Below, piece after piece: positions 7,329 to 13,754 of a DNA stretch of 16,950 nucleotides. The stretch spans positions 1-16,950 of the forward strand of contig JAIPIM010000043.1 of the NCBI GenBank assembly GCA_021734725.1. The letters are read 5' to 3'. The notes beneath the pieces were generated by a model, which saw nothing but the letters and a program-made list of their open reading frames with translations, was not told the origin of the DNA and did not search any database. This DNA comes from Minisyncoccota bacterium (lineage in GTDB: Bacteria > Verrucomicrobiota > Lentisphaeria > Oligosphaerales > MVZH01). The translations under genes and the position numbers were made by a program. Positions within the stretch are counted from its first letter, which is position 1. Each line of letters starts with the position of its first letter.

Positions 7329-7356
7329 ACTGTACCTTGCGGACTACGCATTTCAA
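7329..7356 (-). promoter_or_regulatory. Candidate sigma-70-type promoter for the ferredoxin gene
   Basis: On the minus strand TTGAAA (7356-7351) and TACAGT (7334-7329) are 16 bp apart, matching the consensus hexamers at 5 and 4 of 6 positions. Transcription would start near 7322 and give a leader of about 127 nt before the ferredoxin ATG, containing the stem-loop at 7253-7314. It was picked by eye, and promoters in this lineage need not follow the E. coli consensus. Confidence 0.35.
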
Positions 7357-7436
7357 TCGCGGAACCGGCAAAAACAACGTCCTGTTTGCTCTTCGGCCGC
7401 AAACGCGAGGGGATTCCTTGTCTCTCACGATTGCGC

Positions 7437-7463
7437 TAACCGGCATGACGGTTAAAGTATGAT
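7437..7463 (+). promoter_or_regulatory. Palindrome next to a -10-like hexamer, upstream of the ABC operon
   Basis: TAACCG (7437-7442) and CGGTTA (7449-7454) form a perfect 6-bp inverted repeat with a 6-nt spacer. TATGAT (7458-7463), a 5-of-6 match to a -10 box, follows directly, then a run of seven T. There is no good -35 hexamer at 16-18 bp. The arrangement suits an operator overlapping an activator-dependent or repressed promoter, about 150 bp before the ATPase start. The rest of the 7196-7617 gap holds the ferredoxin leader and promoter candidate and nothing else recognisable. Confidence 0.3.
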
Positions 7464-7617
7464 TTTTTTGTGGTGAAACAATTATTCTCGTCTCGTGTCT
7501 GTAAAAGACCATGGGAACGGTAGTGGCTCGGGCATCCGTCAGGTCCGGTCCTGGGGTTACGCTCACTCTGGGCCGCCGCGAGCCGGGAAACAGAGAATAC
7601 GAAGGAGAACGCAAGGC

Positions 7618-8610
7618 ATGATTGAAGCACTGAATTTAGTGAAGTGGTTCGGCCCTATCCTTGCCGTGAATGACGTAACATTTACCGTTGAACGTGGCGA
7701 GGTGCTGGGGTTTCTCGGGCCGAACGGAGCGGGGAAATCTACAACCATGCGCATGATCACAGGGTTTCTACCGCCGTCTTCCGGCACTGTGCGGATTGAC
7801 GGCCACGATGTTGTGGACGATCCGATACCGGCCCGTGAGAATGTGGGGTATTTACCTGAAAATGCGCCCGGCTATCCCGAGATGACGGTGACCGGTTTCC
7901 TGAACTTTGTTGCTGAGGTCCATGGCTTGGGCGGGCAGGACAAGCGCGACGCCGTCGGGCGCGTGGTGGAGATGTGTCATTTGCGTCCGGTATTGCATCA
8001 GCCCATCGACACATTGTCCAAAGGGTATCGTCACCGGACGTGCTTTGCCCAGTCCATATTGCCGGATCCGCCGATTCTTGTCCTGGACGAACCTACAGAC
8101 GGGTTGGACCCCAACCAGAAGCGTGAGGTGCGTGACCTGATCCGGGAGATGGGAAAGGAGAAAGCCATTATCCTTTCCACGCACATTCTTGAGGAGGTAG
8201 ATGCTGTTTGCAGTCGCGTTATTATCATTGACAACGGGCAGTTGGTATGCAATGGAACCCCTGACGAGTTGCGTAAGCGTGCTCCCGGCGCGGGGAGTGT
8301 AACCGTTGGTATTTATGACCACAAGGCGGGAGAGATAAAGGATGTTTTCTCGGGACTGAAAGGGGTCAAGCGTGTAGACGTTTTGGGTGAGCACAACGGG
8401 GCGGTTCAAGTGAAGGTCTATCCCGTACGTCAGGACGGTAATCCCTTGGAGCTTGGCCCGGTCTTGGCCAATGTCATGAAAGAGCGAGGCATGGTATTTG
8501 GGGAATTTCATACGGAGAAGGGACGCCTGGAAGAGGTCTTCTACGATGTGACCCGGGCCGAGCAGGAAGTTGCGTCGGATACCGAGAAAGTTTCTAACAA
8601 CGTTGGCTAA
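7618..8610 (+). CDS. ABC transporter ATP-binding protein of a GldA-like / ABC-2 system
   Basis: This cytoplasmic ATPase subunit powers the membrane complex encoded by the next three genes. It has 330 residues: a nucleotide-binding domain of about 220 and a C-terminal extension of about 110, as in drug- and polysaccharide-export type ABC-2 ATPases. Walker A is GPNGAGKS (34-41). The signature motif is the variant LSKGYRHR (133-140) where canonical members read LSGGQ. Walker B with the D-loop is ILVLDEPTDGLDP (153-165), and the switch His189 is in STHILEEV. The ATG at 7618 is chosen because GAAGGAG lies about 10 nt upstream and the family starts with a short MIEA..L strand. The frame is open further upstream but shows no conserved sequence. 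The permease follows after 15 nt. Confidence 0.94.
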   Translation: MIEALNLVKWFGPILAVNDVTFTVERGEVLGFLGPNGAGKSTTMRMITGFLPPSSGTVRIDGHDVVDDPIPARENVGYLPENAPGYPEMTVTGFLNFVAEVHGLGGQDKRDAVGRVVEMCHLRPVLHQPIDTLSKGYRHRTCFAQSILPDPPILVLDEPTDGLDPNQKREVRDLIREMGKEKAIILSTHILEEVDAVCSRVIIIDNGQLVCNGTPDELRKRAPGAGSVTVGIYDHKAGEIKDVFSGLKGVKRVDVLGEHNGAVQVKVYPVRQDGNPLELGPVLANVMKERGMVFGEFHTEKGRLEEVFYDVTRAEQEVASDTEKVSNNVG

Positions 8611-8625
8611 TGAGGAGAGCAGGAT

Positions 8626-9369
8626 ATGGAACGGCGATGTCGCAACGTCTGGACGATCGCGAAACGTGAACTGGCGGGTTATTTCATGTCGCCGGTTGCC
8701 TACGTTTTTATTATCATTTTTCTGGTATTGAGTGGATTTTTTACGTTTATGGTCAGCGATTTCTTTGCGACAAATGAGGCTTCGCTGGCGCCGTTTTTCT
8801 TCTGGCACCAGTGGTTGTACTTGTTTCTGGTCCCGGCTATCGGGATGCGACTGTGGTCGGAGGAACGGCGCTCGGGGACGATCGAGCTTCTTTTGACCAT
8901 GCCCATTACGGCGGGGCAGGCGATTATTGCGAAATTTCTGGCGGCATGGGTGTTTCTTGGGTTGGCGCTGATTCTGACATTTCCAATGGTGATTACGGTG
9001 AACTTTTTAGGTAATCCCGACAACGGCGTGATTGCGGCGGGTTATCTCGGCAGTTTTCTAACTGCGGGGGCGTATCTTTCGCTCAGCAGTTTGACGTCGG
9101 CAATGACTCGCAATCAAGTAGTCAGCTTCATCACGGCTGTTGTGTTGTGCATGTTTCTTCTTTTGGCGGGATGGCCGCCTGTCACGAACATGGTTACCTG
9201 GGCGCCTTACTGGGTGATTGACACAGTGGCAGGGGTCAGCGTGGTTCCTCACTACGACGCTTTGCAGCGCGGGGTTATTGCGATCCGTGACCTGGTCTAT
9301 TTTGCGTCGGTGATGGGGTTTGCCTTGTTTGCCACGGGTGTCATTGTGCACAGCAGGCGAGGCGCGTAA
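8626..9369 (+). CDS. ABC-2 type permease subunit (GldF/NosY-like)
   Basis: This is the 247-residue integral membrane subunit of the ABC system. Hydrophobic segments lie at about 23-45, 58-76, 100-125, 135-158, 165-187 and 220-243, giving the six-helix topology usual for ABC-2 permeases. The cytoplasmic stretch WSEERRSGTIELLLTMPIT (about 80-98) is the conserved coupling region of the family, and the N-terminal IAKRELAGYFMSPVAYVF is the classical opening of GldF-like permeases. GAGGAG is 8 nt upstream of the ATG. It lies 15 nt after the ATPase gene and 47 nt before the GldG-family gene. The transported substrate cannot be inferred from the sequence. Confidence 0.92.
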   Translation: MERRCRNVWTIAKRELAGYFMSPVAYVFIIIFLVLSGFFTFMVSDFFATNEASLAPFFFWHQWLYLFLVPAIGMRLWSEERRSGTIELLLTMPITAGQAIIAKFLAAWVFLGLALILTFPMVITVNFLGNPDNGVIAAGYLGSFLTAGAYLSLSSLTSAMTRNQVVSFITAVVLCMFLLLAGWPPVTNMVTWAPYWVIDTVAGVSVVPHYDALQRGVIAIRDLVYFASVMGFALFATGVIVHSRRGA

Positions 9370-9416
9370 GATTTGACGAAAGAAGAGTAAGCTGCAAGCT
9401 AAGGAGTTTATGAATT

Positions 9417-11363
9417 ATGGCAAGCCGGAACAGATTTGCACAGACGTATCTGTTTTCAACGGCCGGCATTGTTGCGATGGCCGTGCTGCTCATTGGGGTC
9501 AACGTAATAGTGGGGGCGCTTGGTGGTCGTGTAGACTTGACCGAGGGGAATCTTTACACCTTGTCGGGGGGGACGAAGACCGTTTTGAAGGGGCTTGAGT
9601 CTCCGGTAAAGATCAACTTCTACTACTCGAGCGAGGCTAAGCAGATGCCCATGATGCTCAAGAATTATGCGCGGCGCGTGGACGATCTGCTTAAGGAGTA
9701 CAATCGTGTTGGCGGTGACAATATCCGCGTGCAGCATTTCAATCCGGAACCGTTATCCGACGCGGCGGATGCGGCGCAGTTGGACGGTGTTCGCGGGCAG
9801 GAAACCGGCATGGGGGAGACCATTTACTTTGGGATATCCGTTCAGCAGTTGGAAGAAACCGTGGCCATTCCATTTTTGAATCCGCAGCGTGAAGATATGC
9901 TGGAATACGAATTAACGCGCGCCATTTACCGTGTGGCGCATCCTCAAAAAACGGTGATCGGGATCATGAGTTCGCTGCCCGTGATGGGGCGTCAGATGCC
10001 GCCGATGATGATGGGGGGAGGCAGCAATCAGAATCAACCGCCGTGGCGGGTCGTGACTGAGTTGCGGAAAAGTTATGAGGTGCGTGAGGTCCCGATGGAC
10101 ACGACGTCGATTCCTGGCGACATTGACGCGCTGGTGGCGATCCATCCCAAGCAGGTTTCTGACGATACATGGTTTGCTCTGGATCAGTATGTTTTGAACG
10201 GCGGACGCTTGCTGGCGTTGATTGACCCGATGAGTACTGCTGATGCACAGAACAGCAATCCGATGATGGCCATGCAGCAGGGGCAGCCGGGGGCATCGAC
10301 GCTGGGGCCCCTGCTCGATGCCTGGGGTTTGACTATGAGTACGGAAGATATTGTAGCTGATCTGGTGTACGCGACGCGGGTACAGGACCCGCGCAATGGA
10401 CGCCCGTTGGAAATGCCGACCATTCTGTCGTTAACGGGCGACGCTATTTCCCAAGAGAACCCCGCCACTGCGGACTTGGAGAGCATTCTTGTGGGGTTTG
10501 GCGGTGTTCTTAAGGGTGAAGGGGTCCCTGGTTTAGCGAAAGAAGTCCTTCTGGCTACCAGTACCCGCTCGGACTTGGTCGAAAAATTTCAGGCGCAGGT
10601 AGCGCCGGAAAGCGTCAAGAAATCGTTCACATCCTCGGAAACTGAGTATCCTCTTGCGGTGTTATTACGCGGGACGTTTCCGACCGCTTTTCCGGACGGC
10701 AGACCGTCAGCGGACGATGCCGAGGAATCCGATGACGACGATACCGGCGATTCTGTCGCGGGAGAAGAATCATCATCCGAGAACTGGTTGACGGCGTCTG
10801 TCGGTGACAGCGCGGTGATTGTCATAACGGATACGGATATCGCATACGACGACTTTTGTGTTCAGACGCACACAGTGTTCGGTCAGCAATTTGCCGTGCC
10901 CATCAGTGACAACCTGACACTATTACACAATCTGGTAGATTTACTTGCCGGCGATACAAGCCTCATGAATATACGGAGTCGTGGTGCGATCAATCGTCCG
11001 TTTGAGGTTGTTAACGAGTTGCGTGCGGAAGCAGAGCAGAACTATCAGGCCAAGATCACACGGCTTGAGAGCGAACTGGCCCAGGTTCAGCAGCGTTTGA
11101 GTGAGTTGCAGCAGGGGCGTGCGGAGGGTGCCAATCAAAAATACATTTTATCTCCCGAACAGATGGAAACGATTAAAAACTACCGGACGAAAGAAGCGCA
11201 GACCCGCAAGGAACTTCGGGAGGTACAGAAGCAACTTCTTAAAGACATCGATGCTTTGGAAACCGGATTGAAATGGGCCAACATTGCGCTCATGCCGGCG
11301 CTTGTGGGGCTCGGAGGCATTGTTTTGGCCATTGTGAAGCGTAGAAGGGAAGTCAGAAAATGA
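9417..11363 (+). CDS. GldG-family ABC auxiliary protein
   Basis: This 648-residue protein has an N-terminal membrane helix (about 10-35), a large extracytoplasmic region and a C-terminal helix (about 621-641) followed by a basic cytoplasmic tail KRRREVRK. The opening VDLTEGNLYTLSGGTKTVL and the segment KINFYYSSEAKQMP identify the ABC_transp_aux / GldG family, first described in Bacteroidetes gliding but widespread in non-gliding bacteria. A Met-rich loop (MGRQMPPMMMGGG, about 189-201) and a second one (NPMMAMQQGQ, about 281-290) occur where homologues also tend to have Met/Gln-rich loops. Residues 432-456 are a strongly acidic Asp/Glu/Ser tract, and about 536-620 is a predicted coiled coil. 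AAGGAG sits about 11 nt before the ATG at 9417. An ATG at 9410 belongs to another frame. The 3' end overlaps the next gene by four bases. No gliding machinery is present, so a motility role should not be assumed. Confidence 0.9.
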   Translation: MASRNRFAQTYLFSTAGIVAMAVLLIGVNVIVGALGGRVDLTEGNLYTLSGGTKTVLKGLESPVKINFYYSSEAKQMPMMLKNYARRVDDLLKEYNRVGGDNIRVQHFNPEPLSDAADAAQLDGVRGQETGMGETIYFGISVQQLEETVAIPFLNPQREDMLEYELTRAIYRVAHPQKTVIGIMSSLPVMGRQMPPMMMGGGSNQNQPPWRVVTELRKSYEVREVPMDTTSIPGDIDALVAIHPKQVSDDTWFALDQYVLNGGRLLALIDPMSTADAQNSNPMMAMQQGQPGASTLGPLLDAWGLTMSTEDIVADLVYATRVQDPRNGRPLEMPTILSLTGDAISQENPATADLESILVGFGGVLKGEGVPGLAKEVLLATSTRSDLVEKFQAQVAPESVKKSFTSSETEYPLAVLLRGTFPTAFPDGRPSADDAEESDDDDTGDSVAGEESSSENWLTASVGDSAVIVITDTDIAYDDFCVQTHTVFGQQFAVPISDNLTLLHNLVDLLAGDTSLMNIRSRGAINRPFEVVNELRAEAEQNYQAKITRLESELAQVQQRLSELQQGRAEGANQKYILSPEQMETIKNYRTKEAQTRKELREVQKQLLKDIDALETGLKWANIALMPALVGLGGIVLAIVKRRREVRK

Positions 11364-12592
11364 ACTGGAAACAACTTCTTCATTTAGTCATTGTGCTCGT
11401 GCTGATCGCAGTGTTTGGATTTGCTCTCCGCTGGTGGCAGGATCGCGCAACGACATCCGCGGGGGCGGAGACGGGCGACGCTGTCTTTCCGGAGTTTCCA
11501 CTGAACGACATTGCGCGGGTTGAGGTGTTGGATGCTGAACAGTCCTGCATCCTGGCCAAAAAGGAAGGCACTTGGAAGGTGGTCAGCCGACATGACTATC
11601 CTGCTGACTTTGGTCAGCTGCGGACTTTTCTGGTGAATCTGTCAAATCTGACCATTGCTCATACGGTGGCTGCCGCGCCTTCTCAATACGGGCGTTTGAG
11701 CCTTGAGACACCGGCGGCCTTGCCGGGCCAGGCTGGGACGGAGGTGCTGCTCCAGGATGATCAGGAGAATCTTATCCGTCGAGTGATCTTGGGAAAACTG
11801 CATCGCAGTGAGTCACCTCACGGGGGGCCGGGATGGCCGGACGGGCGTTACATCCGGATCCCGAAGGAAGGGACGGATGACCTTGTTGCCTTGGTTACAG
11901 AAACGTTTGAAGCGGTCACGGCGGACGCGACGGAATGGTTGGATGATTCGTTCATTGAAGTTAGAGACGTCGTTTCTGCGTCCCTGCGGGAAAATGAAGA
12001 GGCACAGTGGATGGTGACACGTGATGAACCATCCGGCGAGTTCTCTCTCTTGGGATTTACGCCTACTGACACGAAGACAGCCGACACGTCCGCGATGCGT
12101 TCGGCGGCTACAGCATTCAGTTATGCTCGGTTCGAAGATATTGCCGATCCGGCATTGCCCCCTCAAGATACGGGTCTTGATGCGGGAAAAGTCTATTCTG
12201 CCACAACGGCGGACGGGATTGTCTATACCCTTTCCATTGGAACTAAGACTGAAGAAGGCAATTACTATGTAACCGTCGGGGTTGGATACGAAGCGCCGCC
12301 TGAAGCCGTTGGTCGGAGTGAGAACGACGATGCCGCTGACGGGGGAAACGGTGTTTCGCCGGAAGACGCCGAGGACGAACCTTCGCAGGCTGATTTGCGG
12401 GAGCAGGCGAGAGATCTTCACGAACGCTTCAGCCCCTGGACTTATCTCATCCGAGGGTCGACGATCGAGAACGTTTTGAAGCCCCGTTCGGACTTTGTGA
12501 AAGAAGAGGAAAAGCCTGAGTCAGACGAGTCAAACCAAGAAGATGATGCACCTGGTGACGAGAGCGGGGACCAGGCCGGGGGTACGGAGTAG
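11360..12592 (+). CDS. DUF4340 domain protein of the ABC/GldG operon
   Basis: This 410-residue protein has a single N-terminal membrane helix (about 6-24) and an extracytoplasmic body. The region around FPLNDIARVEVLDAEQSCILAKK and GTWKVVSRHDYPADFGQLRTFL is the DUF4340 pattern, a repeated beta-rich unit in which a residue-level 'penalty' strand is followed by W-x-V and a short helix. The family is typically encoded right after gldG-like genes, as here, where its ATG overlaps the gldG stop (ATGA). That implies translational coupling and a shared complex. The last 30 residues are highly acidic, with a second acidic patch before residue 340. Biochemical function is unknown; a structural or substrate-handling partner of the GldG protein on the outer face of the membrane is the reasonable inference. 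Confidence 0.85.
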   Translation: MNWKQLLHLVIVLVLIAVFGFALRWWQDRATTSAGAETGDAVFPEFPLNDIARVEVLDAEQSCILAKKEGTWKVVSRHDYPADFGQLRTFLVNLSNLTIAHTVAAAPSQYGRLSLETPAALPGQAGTEVLLQDDQENLIRRVILGKLHRSESPHGGPGWPDGRYIRIPKEGTDDLVALVTETFEAVTADATEWLDDSFIEVRDVVSASLRENEEAQWMVTRDEPSGEFSLLGFTPTDTKTADTSAMRSAATAFSYARFEDIADPALPPQDTGLDAGKVYSATTADGIVYTLSIGTKTEEGNYYVTVGVGYEAPPEAVGRSENDDAADGGNGVSPEDAEDEPSQADLREQARDLHERFSPWTYLIRGSTIENVLKPRSDFVKEEEKPESDESNQEDDAPGDESGDQAGGTE

Positions 12593-12734
12593 ATCAGCCG
12601 TCCAGTGATGTGCTCAAAAGCCTTCAGCAGCGGGTTTTTCGTTGTTTTATCCCAGTACCCTGGCATGGTCAAGGCGTGTGAACGTGCGGGGAACTCGCGC
12701 CACTCTTGGATGTGATAGGAAAGCCTTTCATGTA

Positions 12735-13274
12735 CTACGGCGACAGGGTTAACCAAGGTTTTACAATACCGCGGATCCGCGCGGCGGCGATGGGACCGAA
12801 GTCTCTGCTGTCGGTACTGTCGGCGCGATTGTCTCCGAGTACGAATAGATGCCGAGGGGGGACTTTAATGGACCGACGGCTCCCTTCGGTTACGAATGTC
12901 TGCGAGGTGGCCGCTTCAAGGTAGGGCTCCCAGAGTTTTTTCCCATTCAGGAAGACATGTCCCCCCCTGATTGTCACAGAGTCGCCCGGCAAACCTATCA
13001 CGCGTTTAACGTAATACCCTTCTCCGTTGTCGGCTGAAAGTGCGACGATCTCGCCTCGTGCGGGCAGCCGCAGGTATGTCATCCACCGCAAAACGAGTAC
13101 ACGGGAACCGTCTTCCAGGGTTGGTTTCATGCTGGTGCCGGCAATGGTGGCACTGCCAACGATGCAGTTGCTTATGACGAGATAGAGCAAGGTGGACCAG
13201 AGGATCAGTACTAAGGCAATTAGTGCCGGGGGTTCACCCGTCAAGATGGCAGCTTTGGAGCGGCGTTGAAACAT
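12735..13274 (-). CDS. lepB: Signal peptidase I
   Basis: This membrane-bound serine protease removes signal peptides from exported preproteins on the outer face of the inner membrane. From the ATG at 13274 it has 179 residues. One hydrophobic anchor (about 17-36) is followed by box B GTSMKPTL with catalytic Ser48, box D YYVKRVIGLPGD with the general-base Lys90, and box E GDNRADSTDSRDFG (147-160). The length matches the short single-anchor signal peptidases. The ATG is preferred over a GTG three codons upstream (13283) because AGGTGAGG immediately precedes it and the GTG has no ribosome-binding site. It is convergent with the DUF4340 gene, with a 142-nt gap in which no clear terminator was found, and divergent from addB. 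Confidence 0.95.
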   Translation of the reverse strand: MFQRRSKAAILTGEPPALIALVLILWSTLLYLVISNCIVGSATIAGTSMKPTLEDGSRVLVLRWMTYLRLPARGEIVALSADNGEGYYVKRVIGLPGDSVTIRGGHVFLNGKKLWEPYLEAATSQTFVTEGSRRSIKVPPRHLFVLGDNRADSTDSRDFGPIAAARIRGIVKPWLTLSP

Positions 13275-13327
13275 GAGCCTCACCTTGGAGTTAAGCCTGG
13301 CAAACGAGTAAACGCCCGGAACGCATT

Positions 13328-13500
13328 GACCTTATGCGAAAAGGTCTTGGCTCAGATAAGGAGGCCGACATCTTGCGTCGGTCCTACAAACGACGACGCC
13401 GGGCAGGAGAGTTGGTTCTCCATCACCCGGCATCGTTGCCCTCCGTCCTCTTATCCCATACTTAACAGATCACGCTTGCAAAGGAAAAGCAAGTGTTTTT
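13328..13500 (+). ncRNA. Candidate structured non-coding RNA between lepB and addB
   Basis: Complementary segments succeed one another here. A first hairpin is GACCTT (13328-13333) with AAGGTC (13341-13346). A closing stem is GATAAG-g-AGG (13355-13364) with CCTCTTATC (13447-13455). Inside it are CCGAC (13365-13369) with GTCGG (13377-13381), and a long arm of AACGA/TCGTT, GCCGGG/CCCGGC and GGAGA/TCTCC capped by a 6-nt loop at 13411-13416. Together they form a three-way junction of about 100 nt. A plus-strand intrinsic terminator (13472-13500) follows, with no plausible protein gene ending before it. That is why the plus strand is preferred, although the region could also be the 5' leader of lepB on the other strand. 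It matches none of tRNA, 5S, SRP, 6S or the common riboswitches as I recall them. No good promoter was found upstream. Confidence 0.35.
13472..13500 (+). terminator. Plus-strand intrinsic terminator
   Basis: ACGCTTGC (13472-13479) pairs with GCAAGTGT (13489-13496), 8 bp with one G-T pair, around a 9-nt purine loop. The stem runs straight into five T at 13496-13500. On the minus strand no T tract follows the stem, so it is directional. It terminates whatever plus-strand transcript crosses 13284-13471. Confidence 0.6.
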
Positions 13501-13656
13501 CAAAAAAAAATGCAAGAAAATCGAAAAAGCCACCAATCCGCATGCTGTTGCCCCGCTTGTGCCGATGGTCATCCACGTCGACATGTGTTGTTATTCACGT
13601 GTCATTTTCGATCGGAAAGCTACTTTAGGGTATGTGTTATTTTCTTCAGCCTCCAT

Positions 13657-13674
13657 TACATTCAATACATTCAA
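13657..13674. repeat. Perfect tandem 9-mer upstream of addB
   Basis: TACATTCAA occurs twice back to back (13657-13665 and 13666-13674), 81 bp before the addB ATG, in an A+T-rich stretch (13501-13754). The rest of that stretch shows an A tract at 13502-13510 and no credible gene or clear promoter. It could be a binding-site pair one helical turn apart or a replication-slippage product. Confidence 0.4.
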
Positions 13675-13754
13675 GATATGGTTGTCTTTCTTATGCGGCG
13701 TTTGCATTCCTGTACATCGTATATCATTCGCCGGCGCAGTAGGGTAGACCATCT

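Noticed and set aside
7540..7548. CAGGTCCGG, resembling the conserved tip of signal recognition particle RNA
   Set aside because: The required GGAAGGAAGC-like continuation and matching stem are absent.
7852..8808. A 318-codon minus-strand frame opposite the ABC ATPase
   Set aside because: It overlaps a well-supported ATPase gene and the start of the permease gene, and shows no family motif.
12593..12734. A terminator for the ABC operon near AAAAGCC...GGGTTTTT (about 12616-12640)
   Set aside because: The possible stem has only two G-C pairs and a mismatch before the A/T part, too weak to call.
13355..13455. Likeness to known riboswitches (GATAAG/CTTATC as in SAM-I closing stems; GGTGATGG as in fluoride motifs)
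   Set aside because: The conserved cores of both classes are missing and the helix order differs, so only an unclassified structure is claimed.
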